NCBI RefSeq assembly: GCF_001659605.2
Contig: NC_035170.2
Location: 3,844,001-3,908,000 of the forward strand
Source: Manihot esculenta
Lineage: Eukaryota; Streptophyta; Magnoliopsida; Malpighiales; Euphorbiaceae
Reading direction: 5' to 3'
DNA length: 64,000 nucleotides
Below the pieces are notes generated by a model, which was not told where the DNA came from, made no database searches, and was given only the letters and a program-made list of their open reading frames with translations. This document shows positions 31,266 through 41,610 of the stretch, piece by piece (within the stretch, counting starts at the first letter, position 1; every line of letters begins with the position of its first letter). The translations under genes were made by a program, and so were the position numbers.

Positions 31266-33770
31266 TCAGCAGTCTTGGGAAGGGGGATCCAAGGGAACCT
31301 CCTCCACAACATGGACAATAAAACCTTCATAGAATCTTTTCAAACGATGCCCATTAACCTTGAAAACCTTGTTTGTTTGTGGACTCCGTATGTCAATAGC
31401 TTCATGTGCTGCATCCTGTCTCTGATTCTGGTGAGATGAGCCTCCACCGAATGGTCTTGAGGTGCCTTTTATGTCCTCCAAGGTCCACCCAATTGCTTTT
31501 TTGTGCTTCTTTAACACATCAAGGGGCTTTTCCTCTTCTTCTTGGCTGAGCTGGTTAGAAATAATGACTGGAAGTGAATTTCCAGCTCCCAAGTAGGCAT
31601 ATTTGAGGTGGCTTGGCAATGGTTTCAGTTCTAGTGCTGATTTCTGCTGTTTGCTGTTTGATTTGGGCAGATTATCTGGTGGTCTGGGCAAATCACTTTC
31701 TGTCAAGTCTGTCTGCTCCAGTGATTTGGTCTGTGATTTGAGCAGATTATCTGGTGGTCTGGGCAAATCACTGGGCAAATCACCCACATCCAGCAAGTTA
31801 CAGCAGTCTGCTGTTTTTTCTGCTTCAGTGATGTTGCTGTCCACTTCTCCTTTCCTGCAAAGACCTTCATAAAGTAAGTTTTCTTGATCAAAATAAAAAA
31901 TTTCTTGACTTAAATCATCAATAATATCAAGGCCATAAACAGGAGAAACATCATTGGGGAATTTCATGGCATCATAAACATTAAATTTGATAACTTCCCC
32001 TTCAAACTCCATAGTCAATGTGCCACCATGCACATCAATTTTTGTTCTTGCTGTGCTCAAGAATGGTCTCCCAAGTAAGATGTCAGAGGTGATTTTGCCC
32101 TTATCCTCCTCCATGTCAATCACATAAAAATCTGCTGGAAAGACTAATTGGTCCACTTGCACCAACACATCTTCTAGCACTCCCTTGGGGTAGACAACAG
32201 ATCGATCAGCCAATTGGATCATAATGCTGGTGCCCTTGAGTGTACCTGCATTCAACAAGTTAAAAATAGAAAGAGGCATGACATTTATTGAAGCTCCAAG
32301 GTCACACATGGCCTTCTTTATTCCTATGTTGCCTATTTTGCATGAAATGGCAAACATTCCTCTATCCTTGCATTTGGTGGGAAGTTTCCTTTGAATGACA
32401 GCTGAGACACACTCCCCCACACTTACCTTTTTATGTTCAGCAAGTTTCCTCCTATTGGTGCATAGCTCTTTGAGAAATTTAGCATACCTTGGTATTTGCT
32501 TTACAGCATCAAGTAGGGGTATGTTGATTTCCACTTTGCGAAGTGTCTCTAATATCTCTTTCTCCTCTTTCTCCTTTTGGGACCTTGCAAATCTCTTTGG
32601 GAAGGGAGGAGGTACCTTGAATTTCTCCATAGGTTGTTGTTTCTGCCTTTGACTGGATTCTGCCTGGTCTGCTGATTTGGGCAGATTATTTGGTAATCTG
32701 GGCAAATCACTGGGCAAATCACTGGGCAAATCACTTTCTGGCAGATTCTCATCAGCAACCTGTTTCTGTAATTTTTCAGACTTTCTGTCTTCCAGCTCTT
32801 TTCCACTCCTCAATGTGATGGCACTAGCATTTTGCCTTGGATTTATCTCAGTTTGGGAGGGTAAACAACAACTTACCTGTGCTAGCAATCTGGTTGTGCT
32901 AGATTCTCCAGGGGGCTGGTTTGTTTCAGAAATTTCAGCAGATTTTGGTTCAGTTGGGGCACTTCCAGCAATTGCTGGTTTATGGACAGCAGCAGGGGAT
33001 GTAACAGGTACTTCGGCTGGTGCTGATTTGCGGGCAGCAGTGGTTGTGGCAGTTTGATAGCAATTGCTGTCTCTATTTTCAGCAACTTGGACAGCAGCAA
33101 ATTCTGTAATTTCTGGTGTAATTTTGGCAGTTTCAGCAAGTGCAGCAACTTCTGGTTCAGTTAGAGCAATTTCTGAGGTTGCTGATTTTTGGACAGCAGG
33201 TGCTGTTTCTGCAGTGTATATTTCTGATTCAGCTGGTTCAGCAACAAGTGTAGTGGTGATTTGTGCAGCAGGCTCTACAGCTCGGTCTGTTTCTTCATCA
33301 TCGTCCCATAGATCTTGAAGCTCTTCCTCTCTTCTTAATATGTATGCGTCCACTGAGTTGACCGCTTGATCCACTTGCTGTTGGAGAATTTTCCCAGAAA
33401 TTTCCAATTTCCTCACCATCTCTTCAAGTTCCATATTGGAGTTTTGAGGTGTTGCTTGGGCTTGATAGTTTTGGTAGTAGTCAGCCCTTGCATAGCCATA
33501 ATTCGGATTGTCCCCCCAACATGGGTTGTATTGCAGATCGCTTTGGTAGTCATGGTAGTGGTCTGTCCTTGAATAGCCATAGCTCATATTGTCTCCCCAA
33601 CTTGTATTGTATGTGTCAAGGTAGGGATTATGTCTTGGCTGTCCATAGAATCCTTCAAATGCATGTGCTTCTTGAAGTTGTTGAACTTGTCGAGCTTGAC
33701 CATAATTTCTCACCATAGAGGTTAGTTCAGAAATTTGAGAAGAGAGAAAAGACATACTTACCGTAGCCAT
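31266..33770 (-). CDS. Athila-like truncated gag-protease polyprotein (834 aa)
   Basis: Sister of the frame at 391-2772, with the same order: Tyr/Asn/Gln-rich N-terminus, Ala/Thr/Glu/Pro-rich spacer, ITLRSGKEL hinge, retropepsin-like domain (CDLGASINVMPLS; ILLGRPFL) and a vestigial RT N-terminus (AIGWTLEDIKG). It ends shortly after that vestige, at SQDC. SDLP repeats expand here to SDLPSDLPSDLP and recur before and after the protease. The frame is uninterrupted in a young element, consistent with recent function or hitchhiking. The gag N-terminal assembly domain, zinc knuckle, polymerase and integrase are not present. Confidence 0.82.
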   Translation of the reverse strand: MATVSMSFLSSQISELTSMVRNYGQARQVQQLQEAHAFEGFYGQPRHNPYLDTYNTSWGDNMSYGYSRTDHYHDYQSDLQYNPCWGDNPNYGYARADYYQNYQAQATPQNSNMELEEMVRKLEISGKILQQQVDQAVNSVDAYILRREEELQDLWDDDEETDRAVEPAAQITTTLVAEPAESEIYTAETAPAVQKSATSEIALTEPEVAALAETAKITPEITEFAAVQVAENRDSNCYQTATTTAARKSAPAEVPVTSPAAVHKPAIAGSAPTEPKSAEISETNQPPGESSTTRLLAQVSCCLPSQTEINPRQNASAITLRSGKELEDRKSEKLQKQVADENLPESDLPSDLPSDLPRLPNNLPKSADQAESSQRQKQQPMEKFKVPPPFPKRFARSQKEKEEKEILETLRKVEINIPLLDAVKQIPRYAKFLKELCTNRRKLAEHKKVSVGECVSAVIQRKLPTKCKDRGMFAISCKIGNIGIKKAMCDLGASINVMPLSIFNLLNAGTLKGTSIMIQLADRSVVYPKGVLEDVLVQVDQLVFPADFYVIDMEEDKGKITSDILLGRPFLSTARTKIDVHGGTLTMEFEGEVIKFNVYDAMKFPNDVSPVYGLDIIDDLSQEIFYFDQENLLYEGLCRKGEVDSNITEAEKTADCCNLLDVGDLPSDLPRPPDNLLKSQTKSLEQTDLTESDLPRPPDNLPKSNSKQQKSALELKPLPSHLKYAYLGAGNSLPVIISNQLSQEEEEKPLDVLKKHKKAIGWTLEDIKGTSRPFGGGSSHQNQRQDAAHEAIDIRSPQTNKVFKVNGHRLKRFYEGFIVHVVEEVPLDPPSQDC

Positions 33771-33822
33771 GCTTGTAAATCAGCCCTGGTCATAAAAGGA
33801 AAATACGTTAGTTTAAATCAAC

Positions 33823-33840
33823 TCCCCGGCAACGGCGCCA
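33823..33840 (-). other. Primer binding site, tRNA-Asp type (element B)
   Basis: The minus strand reads TGGCGCCGTTGCCGGGGA, identical to element A's site, 5 bp from the LTR edge at 33846. Confidence 0.9.
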
Positions 33841-33845
33841 ATTTT

Positions 33846-35335
33846 TGATAAGCGGTTGTCGAAGCCGTCAAAAATAAACCTATTAAACAATCAACAATAA
33901 ACTTGTAGATAGTGGCAATAGGGTCGAACCACAGGGAATTGACACTAAAGGCTTTCCTAATAATGACCAAGATAAATAAATGACAAATAATTAAAAGAGG
34001 GGGGTTTGATTTGATGAATTAATACTAAATAGAAGAAAGCAATAATTTAAAGATGAGTAAATCAATAAGAGAAAAGCTTCTAGTTGAAGTATGGATCTTT
34101 TTCAGATTGTTTAGAATTGATCATTGATTCTTTAATACTCCTATTTATCTCAATAAATTAGTTTAGGATGTGGAAGACGCTTCTCACAATCCAAATTCCT
34201 CCTTAGTTCTAGTTTGATTAGGAAACGTTCGCTAATCAAACACTAATCAACAAGTTGCCAAGGAACGTCCTTGGGGCATTATAGCATCGAACAACTGTTG
34301 ACTGCATTAAGACTTAGAGAAACCCAATTCTATCCTTGCCAACCGCGTGGTCAAGTTTAGATTATGCAATTTGATTAAATGTGTGTTAAATAATCTAAGC
34401 AATTACGGACCTAAACTATTCAAACAATTGTTACTCAAGCAATTAAAAGCAATAGGCCTAAATTGATTCTAAAAGCAAAGCAACAATTATAGAAAGATCA
34501 AATTGCATAAATATTGAAAATAAATAGAAGTTTAACAATGGAGATTTAAATCTCCCAATTCATCACAAATCTGAATTTTCCAACTTCAACTAGAAAAGAA
34601 AGTGTTTAGCCACTCATGGTGGACAAGATCACAAAAGAAAAGAAGAAAGAAGAGATTGCTGTGTTTCTGGAGAGTTTCTGAAGCTGAGAGATGATCAGAA
34701 GATGATTTTCTGGTTTGGAAGTCCTCCTTTTATAGCTGAAGAATTCTCTCATCTAGGGTTTTGAAATCCCTTTTTGATTTGGTGTTGGACTCCTCTTTTG
34801 ATGTTGAATTTAATTGCAATTGGATTTCCTTGGATGAGAAGCTCTTTCGTGGCTCTTGGATTTGTGTTGGAAGTGATTGGATTGGATTTGGACTTCTGAA
34901 AATTCGGATTTCTGTTTGCTGTCCATTTTCCCGCTCTGCTGTAATTTTCTGCTGTCAAAGTGATTTGCCCGGCGATTTGACCAGTTTCTTGGGCAAATCA
35001 CTGGGCAAATCGCTTCTCTGTGAGTCAGTCCTCTATGCCTCTGCGAGTGATTTGGCCAGTGATCCTCGATTGTCTTGGTCAAATCGCCTGCCCATGTCAC
35101 TGCTGTCTGTTGCCTCTGGGTATCTGTTTTAGCTTGATCTGGGCAGTGATTGGAGCAGATTTTTGGGCAAATCACTGGGCAAATCATCCTTTTGCAAATT
35201 TTCTGCACTTTTTCTCCCATTTTCCAGATTCTTCCTTTTCTGTAAAAACAATATAAAAACTATAAATTAAGCTAGAAAATGTGTAAATAAGCAATAAAAG
35301 AGATAATAAAAATGTGGCTAAATTGTGCTTGATCA
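33846..35335 (-). repeat. 5' LTR of Athila-like element B
   Basis: Apparently identical twin of 27743-29232. Its outer edge CTTGATCA is followed by the TSD ATATA. Confidence 0.93.
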
Positions 35336-36225
35336 ATATATATATATATATAGTAATCCCTACAGTAGTTATTGGCAATTTCCCTCTCAGACTCGTTGAC
35401 TAGGGTCTCATTACTTGTTATTAGCACCTCCCCTTAATTCCTTCTCAATCTCGATTGAGAATAGTAAGTAGAATCTCCTCTCACACTCACAATTCATCGA
35501 CTGAATGGGTGATTCATGGACATTGCAATACTAAGCTTAATTTTTCTATTAATTCAATTTCCTATCTTAATTAGAGTTTAATGCTTATCATTTTAGTGCT
35601 AAGCTTTAAAGAAATTTGTGAGTCTTTATTTTGAATTTATAATCGAAGTTTTAGTTTATTTTAATAGTGCTTGTATGTATTATACGTCAAAAATATCAAA
35701 GGAGAATCATCTGAAAGATAAATGAAAGACAATCTAGATAAATAATGTGAAGTAATGCAGATAATGGATTCAATTGTCAATTTTGTTTATGCAATTACTC
35801 ATAAAGTGGAGAAGATGGAGGTGTTTGGATAAGGCTTAGACCCAAAGCAGATATTGAAGTTTATTCAATGGATCGTCATATTGATTAATGTCCTATGTTT
35901 TTTCCCCTTTAAATTCTTACATTCATTAGGATATATCAGTGGATATTCTAATGTTTTAGTTATTGATGCATAAATGATACATGACTGAGAATATGCAATT
36001 GAAGTCTGGGATGGATTTGTTTCTTTAACCTTATTTCTCATCAATATTTTTCGTATTTTCTAAACATATTTCGTATTTTTCTTATTTCTTTATAATCTTT
36101 TCGTCCTTTGCCTCTTGGATACTTCTTTTGCTGATTGTGTTTTGATGATTTGTAGATTTTTATCTTTTATATTCCTGTTTTGAATCCTATGTATCTATCT
36201 TATCGAAACACCTCCATCTTCATCA
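35336..36225. other. Right end of duplication copy B and noncoding DNA to the Copia insertion
   Basis: 35336-35465 continues copy B (GTAATCCCTAC, then CTCAATCTCGATT). Beyond that the sequence is single-copy in this window and noncoding, with no ORF of note or repeat that I can name. Confidence 0.7.
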
Positions 36226-36604
36226 TGTTAGCAATCACAGCTGATATAAGGTGATAAGTGTGATTCTGCAAATTAAGTACAACCTGTTCATGGAAAATAT
36301 GATAGGTATAAGGTTGTCAAAGGGGTTATAAGGTTGACTAATATTTTCCTATTTTTCACAACAAGAATATATTTGGTTATTTGATATCTTTGTGCAGCAG
36401 GTTCTTGACTTGGTATTAGTTCATATTCTTAGCCAAATAATCTGGCTTCTGTTACTATTTTTTGAATAATTGCATTATTATAGGGATTCAGTAGATTGTA
36501 TTTGTAAAACAATCTCTATTTAAAGAGCATTGTATTTGTATTGATGGGTGTGTGGAAAAAATATTAAAAACAGTTTTTTTCTCTATTAAGGTTTTTTTCT
36601 ATCT
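36226..36604 (+). repeat. 5' LTR of the Copia element
   Basis: Begins TGTTAGCAATCACAG and ends TTTTTTCTATCT, directly followed by the primer site. It carries a TTTAAAGAGCATTG promoter-like stretch. No difference from 40999-41377 was seen by eye. Confidence 0.93.
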
Positions 36605-36616
36605 TGGTATCAGAGC
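36605..36616 (+). other. Primer binding site, initiator tRNA-Met (Copia)
   Basis: TGGTATCAGAGC, the standard Copia primer site, with no gap after the LTR. Confidence 0.92.
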
Positions 36617-36634
36617 ATCACATCCAGGAACTTC

Positions 36635-39600
36635 ATGGCCTTAACAGCCTCTTCATCCCTATCACTGAATGTAGGTAACTTCGTTACCCTTAAATTAACT
36701 CCAAACAACTACCTCCTATGGCGTGAGCAAGTTCTTGGGCTAGCTGAAAGTCAAGAACTCTTAAACCACTTAACAAATCCACCACAAACCAATCCAGCCA
36801 ACTCCGACTCAGCTACAGATCAGGCTACACAAAATTATATAGTCTGGCAGAAAGCAGATCGCTTGCTTCGCGGATGGATTATTGGCACATTATCTGAAGA
36901 GTCCCTTGGACTCGTTATTGGCAACGACACAGCATATGCTGTTTGGGAAGCACTAAAAGAATCTTATGCTCAAAACTCGCAGGAACGTGAATTTACCCTC
37001 CGTCAACAATTGACGTATCTGCGCAAAGAAGACAACATGGATATTAATACTCATATCCGCAAATTCAAAAATATATGTGACAGTTTGGCTGCCATTGGAC
37101 GCCCAGTTTTAGAAAAAGAAAAAGTTTACAGTTTATTAACAAGTTTAGGTCCCCAATATGAGACCTTCACAACCACAATGCTAAAACCTCCCAGACCCAC
37201 ATACTCAGAGTTGATCTCGCACCTTCAAAACCATGATCAAAGACGAAATTGGTTTGCCAATTCTGGAAATTCCTCATTTACTGTGCACACACCACATTTG
37301 GCATTTTACACGCAGCAGAAAAAAACTCCTCAATCTAGTGGATCTCAAATGGTGTTTGAAAACAAAACCCCACGCTCATCTTTCTCTTCAGCAGGACGCG
37401 GCTTCCAAGCGCAGAGTCAAAACAACTATGGCGGACAACAACGTCGTCCTGCACCTCCTGGTAAACGACGAATGACTGCAGCAGAGCGGGAACTGTACCA
37501 AAATGAGATATGCCAAATCTGTTCCAGGAAAGGGCATATTGCCAAAATATGCTGGTGGTATCAACCAACCTCTCCGTCAAATGATCTTCCACAAGCCTTA
37601 GCAACATTGACATTGGATAACAGTGTAGCTGATCATGATTGGACCTCAGATACCGGTGCCACAAATCATATGGCTGGAAATGGAGGTATGGTGACAAATT
37701 TACAAAATTACAAAGGTAGTGATGAGGTTATTATTGGTGATGGATCTTCAATTCCTATTGTTGGTATTGGTAATTCTCAAATTAAGAAAAATAACAAAGT
37801 GTTGCCTTTGTCTAACGTATTATATGTTCCAAGCTTAAAGAAAAATTTGTTATCGGTAAGTCAATTAACCTCTCAATTTCCAGTCAATTGTGAATTTACT
37901 GACAAGTCTTTTATTGTGAAGGAACGGAAAACAGGTGCAATGATAATGCAGGGACCAAAGAAGGGTGATTTATACACTATTTCAAGCAATCCAGAAGCAC
38001 ATTTTTCATTTCGCTTTAAGTCGTGCAGTGCAGATGTCTGGCACCAACGACTTGGACATCCACAAGTTTCAGCTTTAAATAATTTACATAATAAAGGCCT
38101 CATTTCTGTCAATGGACCATTAAAAATAAAAAATTTGTGTGATAGTTGTCAACTTGGAAAACTTAGTCGATTTCCATTCTCAAATAGTTCTAACTCTACT
38201 TCTGTTCCGTTTGAAAAAATTCATTGTGATTTATGGGGACCAGCTCCGGTTTTATCATTTGAAAAATTTAGATACTATGCTTGTTTGGTTGATGACTGCA
38301 CTAAATATATTTGGCTAATTCCATTGCGTATGAAATCAGATTTTTATTCTGCTTTTATTGCTTTCGAAAAATTTATTCAGCGTCAATATGATGCTGTTAT
38401 TAAAATTTTTCACTCTGATGGTGGAGGTGAATTTGTCAATAATGCCTTAACTTCACACTTTCTTGAAACCGGAATAAAACATCAAATCTCCTGTCCTTAT
38501 ACACCTGAACAAACTGGTGCAGTAGAACGCCGTCATCGCATAATTCGTGAATTAGGAATGTCAATGTTGTTTCATAGTCGTGTTCCTTTGTCATTATGGA
38601 TGGATGCTTTTGCAACAGCTGTTTTTCTTATCAATCGGTTACCATCGTCATCTCTGTCCTTTGAGTCACCATACTTTGCTTTACATAAAAAACATCCTGA
38701 TTATTCCATTCTGCGAGTCTTTGGGTGTAAATGCTTTCCGTATATTTGGGACTCTAAAAAAAATAAGTTTGATCCTAAATCTATTATCTGTGTTTTTGCA
38801 GGTTATAGTGAAAAATATAAGGGATACAGGTGCTTTGATATTCATAATAGACGATATATAATATCCAGGAATGTTGCTTTTGATGAAGTGTGTTTTCCTT
38901 ACAAATCTAAAATGGGTACAGATGTCATTAACCAAGCTGGTCAAATTATTGACAACTGGACCACTACTTTAAAAACTACTGAGTCGCACCCAGAGCAACC
39001 AATCTCAACAATACCCCTACCTGCACCTGGTCTTTTAACACCTGCAATCGTCCCACCACAAATAACACCTTTGAATTCTGCTCCAACGTTGCCATCCAAT
39101 TCACCACCCCCGCTCCTCAGTTCACCAATTGATGTCAATTTCACACCTCAAACCCAATCGGAATCTAGAGTATCCCAAGCGGATTCCATTTCCTCTCACC
39201 ATATGTCGGTGTTTTCAGAAACTACACCACCCAATTCACCTGCAATTCCTAGACCGTCAATTGAATCCCAGTCACCCACCTCAGGTGGATCTGTTCCGAC
39301 CATCCATCAAGATGAAAATCGACAAGCAATAATAGTGGCAGAACACTTACACATTGATCCTCCTGTTCCTCAACATTCGATGATGACGAGGTCAAAATCT
39401 GGCATTGTGAAACCTAACCCCAGGTATGCTCTTCTAACAACTGTTGATTCATCCATTCCAAAAGAACCTCGCACAGTCCGACAAGCTCTGGCCCATCCTG
39501 GTTGGAAACGTGCTATGGAGGAGGAGATAGTTGCTCTTCACAAAAATGAAACCTGGACTTTGGTTCCCAGGCTTCCAAATATGAATGTCATCGGGTCCAA

Positions 39601-41017
39601 ATGGGTCTTCAAAGCCAAGCTTAAATCAGATGGTACCTTAGATCGGTTGAAAGCACGGCTGGTAGCGAAAGGTTTTCATCAGATTGATGGTAAAGATTTT
39701 ACGGAAACGTTCTCTCCAGTAATCAAACCAGGTACAATACGTCTTGTTTTGTCTATTGCACTGGTTCGAAAATGGCAGATTAGGCAATTAGATGTGAAAA
39801 ATGCGTTCCTGCATGGACACATTACAGAGGATTTGTACATGACTCAACCGTCAGGTATGACAGATTCTCAGTTTCCAAATTATGTCTGTAAACTGAAACG
39901 AGCGTTGTATGGTTTGAAACAAGCTCCGCGAGCTTGGTTTGATCGGTTGAGTAGGTTTTTGATTTCGTATGGGTTTGTTTGCAGCTTAGCTGATCCATCT
40001 CTGTTCATATTTCAGTCCTCCAAAGGCATGCTCGCTTTGTTAATTTATGTCGATGATATGTTGTTAACAGGTTCTTCTGCTGTTTTACTTGATGAGTTTG
40101 TTCAGTTATTATGTAAGGAATTTGCCATGAAAGATCTAGGACAATTGCATCATTTTTTAGGCATAGAAGTTACCCATACGTCTGAAGGATTGTTCTTGAA
40201 TCAGTTCCACTATGCATTCACATTACTTGACAGGTTTGGAATGCTTGATAGTAAGCCCATGTCGACACCCTTAGAGCTTCGACCGCCGGTTACCAAGGCT
40301 GCTGCTTCAGTTGATGCCACTATATATCGCAGCATGGTCGGCGCCTTACAATATCTCACTCTAACACGACCTGGCATTGCTTTCAGTGTTAACTTTGTTT
40401 CACAGTTTATGCACGATCCGACGGTACTTCATATGAAGTTTGTACATCGCATTCTCCGCTATGTGAAAGGCACTCTTGAACATGGTTTACATTTTACTTC
40501 CAACTCCACCTTAACGCTTCAAGGATTTGCTGATGCTGATTGGGCCGGCTGTCCGGTCACAAGACGATCCACCACAGGCTACTGCACTTTCCTCGGCTCC
40601 AATTTGATTTCCTGGTGTGCAAAAAAACAGCACACGGTCTCACGCTCAAGTACGGAGGCAGAGTATAGAGCTATGGCGCATGCGGCAGCAGAGCTTACTT
40701 GGCTCACCTATTTGCTCCAAGAATTCTTGGTCCCTCTTACGGTTACTCCGCTTTTGTTTTGTGATAATCTCAGTGCTCTCTATCTCACTATCAATCCCGT
40801 TTTCCATGCACGAAGTAAACACATAGAATTGGACTATCACTTTGTACGAGAACGTGTTGCACAAGGACTTCTTGTAACTAAGTACATTCCCAGCACTCAA
40901 CAGGTCGCTGACATCTTCACTAAACCAATCCATAAATCTGCCCTTGTTCCATTTCGGACCAAACTTCGCCTCCAACCTCGGCCAAGTTTGAGGGGGGATG
41001 TTAGCAATCACAGCTGA
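36635..41017 (+). CDS. Ty1/Copia gag-pol polyprotein (1460 aa)
   Basis: Single complete frame, with domains in Copia order. A UBN2-type gag begins NNYLLWREQVLGL. A CCHC zinc knuckle spans residues ~293-306 (CQICSRKGHIAKIC). Aspartic protease has D339-T-G. The GAG-pre-integrase motif is WHQRLGHP. The integrase core has D532, D595 and E631 (DD35E). Reverse transcriptase carries the ARLVAKGFHQ and QLDVKNAFLHG motifs and the YVDD catalytic pair at D1140/D1141. RNase H has the first acidic residue near D1300 (FADADWAG), then SSTEAEY and ARSKHIELDYHFVRE. All catalytic residues are present and no stop or frameshift is seen, so the element may be competent. The last ~6 codons run into the 3' LTR. Confidence 0.96.
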   Translation: MALTASSSLSLNVGNFVTLKLTPNNYLLWREQVLGLAESQELLNHLTNPPQTNPANSDSATDQATQNYIVWQKADRLLRGWIIGTLSEESLGLVIGNDTAYAVWEALKESYAQNSQEREFTLRQQLTYLRKEDNMDINTHIRKFKNICDSLAAIGRPVLEKEKVYSLLTSLGPQYETFTTTMLKPPRPTYSELISHLQNHDQRRNWFANSGNSSFTVHTPHLAFYTQQKKTPQSSGSQMVFENKTPRSSFSSAGRGFQAQSQNNYGGQQRRPAPPGKRRMTAAERELYQNEICQICSRKGHIAKICWWYQPTSPSNDLPQALATLTLDNSVADHDWTSDTGATNHMAGNGGMVTNLQNYKGSDEVIIGDGSSIPIVGIGNSQIKKNNKVLPLSNVLYVPSLKKNLLSVSQLTSQFPVNCEFTDKSFIVKERKTGAMIMQGPKKGDLYTISSNPEAHFSFRFKSCSADVWHQRLGHPQVSALNNLHNKGLISVNGPLKIKNLCDSCQLGKLSRFPFSNSSNSTSVPFEKIHCDLWGPAPVLSFEKFRYYACLVDDCTKYIWLIPLRMKSDFYSAFIAFEKFIQRQYDAVIKIFHSDGGGEFVNNALTSHFLETGIKHQISCPYTPEQTGAVERRHRIIRELGMSMLFHSRVPLSLWMDAFATAVFLINRLPSSSLSFESPYFALHKKHPDYSILRVFGCKCFPYIWDSKKNKFDPKSIICVFAGYSEKYKGYRCFDIHNRRYIISRNVAFDEVCFPYKSKMGTDVINQAGQIIDNWTTTLKTTESHPEQPISTIPLPAPGLLTPAIVPPQITPLNSAPTLPSNSPPPLLSSPIDVNFTPQTQSESRVSQADSISSHHMSVFSETTPPNSPAIPRPSIESQSPTSGGSVPTIHQDENRQAIIVAEHLHIDPPVPQHSMMTRSKSGIVKPNPRYALLTTVDSSIPKEPRTVRQALAHPGWKRAMEEEIVALHKNETWTLVPRLPNMNVIGSKWVFKAKLKSDGTLDRLKARLVAKGFHQIDGKDFTETFSPVIKPGTIRLVLSIALVRKWQIRQLDVKNAFLHGHITEDLYMTQPSGMTDSQFPNYVCKLKRALYGLKQAPRAWFDRLSRFLISYGFVCSLADPSLFIFQSSKGMLALLIYVDDMLLTGSSAVLLDEFVQLLCKEFAMKDLGQLHHFLGIEVTHTSEGLFLNQFHYAFTLLDRFGMLDSKPMSTPLELRPPVTKAAASVDATIYRSMVGALQYLTLTRPGIAFSVNFVSQFMHDPTVLHMKFVHRILRYVKGTLEHGLHFTSNSTLTLQGFADADWAGCPVTRRSTTGYCTFLGSNLISWCAKKQHTVSRSSTEAEYRAMAHAAAELTWLTYLLQEFLVPLTVTPLLFCDNLSALYLTINPVFHARSKHIELDYHFVRERVAQGLLVTKYIPSTQQVADIFTKPIHKSALVPFRTKLRLQPRPSLRGDVSNHS

Positions 41018-41377
41018 TATAAGGTGATAAGTGTGATTCTGCAAATTAAGTACAACCTGTTCATGGAAAATATGATAGGTATAAGGTTGTCAAAGGGGTT
41101 ATAAGGTTGACTAATATTTTCCTATTTTTCACAACAAGAATATATTTGGTTATTTGATATCTTTGTGCAGCAGGTTCTTGACTTGGTATTAGTTCATATT
41201 CTTAGCCAAATAATCTGGCTTCTGTTACTATTTTTTGAATAATTGCATTATTATAGGGATTCAGTAGATTGTATTTGTAAAACAATCTCTATTTAAAGAG
41301 CATTGTATTTGTATTGATGGGTGTGTGGAAAAAATATTAAAAACAGTTTTTTTCTCTATTAAGGTTTTTTTCTATCT
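40999..41377 (+). repeat. 3' LTR of the Copia element
   Basis: Twin of the 5' LTR, preceded by the polypurine tract at 40989-40998 and followed by TSD CATCA. Confidence 0.93.
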
Positions 41378-41382
41378 CATCA

Positions 41383-41610
41383 GCAGGGGAATGTTGTTGT
41401 GCATCACAGCAGGGGAATGCTGCAATTTTGTATCAGCACAACAGCACATCACAAAAGCAGCAAGTACCTGCTGTTGTGTACCACATAAGCAGCAATAGCT
41501 GCAGGCATCTGCTGTTGTGCAGCATAGAAGTAGCAGCAGCTACATCAGCTGCTGTGCAGCACAGTAGTAGTAGCAGCTGCAACAACTACAAGCACCTATC
41601 CCAGTAGATT
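41383..41610. repeat. CAG/CTG-rich imperfect repeat tract
   Basis: About 220 bp dense in CAGCAG, GCAGCA and CTGCTG words with both strands' versions interleaved (AGCTGCTGTGCAGCACAGTAG). Sequence from 41610 to 42220 is AT-rich and featureless apart from a poly-T run at 42117-42135. Confidence 0.7.

Larger units (their letters stand above)
27743..35335 (-). mobile_element. Complete Athila-like non-autonomous LTR retrotransposon B (7.6 kb)
   Basis: Intact structure on the minus strand: 5' LTR 33846-35335, primer site 33823-33840, gag/protease frame 33770-31266, short 3' module 30601-30401, polypurine tract 29233-29246, 3' LTR 27743-29232. The flanking TSD is ATATA (27738-27742 and 35336-35340). 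The two 1490-bp LTRs appear identical, every shared landmark being offset by exactly 6103. Copy A of the host duplication retains the unoccupied target near 15715-15740. RT, RNase H and integrase are absent, so movement must have used proteins from another element. Confidence 0.93.
36226..41377 (+). mobile_element. Full-length autonomous Ty1/Copia retrotransposon (5.15 kb)
   Basis: The 5' LTR 36226-36604 and 3' LTR 40999-41377 (379 bp each) appear identical. The TSD CATCA is at 36221-36225 and 41378-41382. The primer site TGGTATCAGAGC (36605-36616) matches initiator tRNA-Met. A polypurine tract (GAGGGGGGA) lies directly before the 3' LTR. One uninterrupted polyprotein occupies the interior. 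With this TSD the LTRs run TG...CT rather than TG...CA. RT features suggest the Ale/Retrofit group. Confidence 0.95.

Noticed and set aside
41383..41610. Possible coding CAG repeat (poly-Gln/Ala)
   Set aside because: Both orientations are interleaved and no frame stays open.
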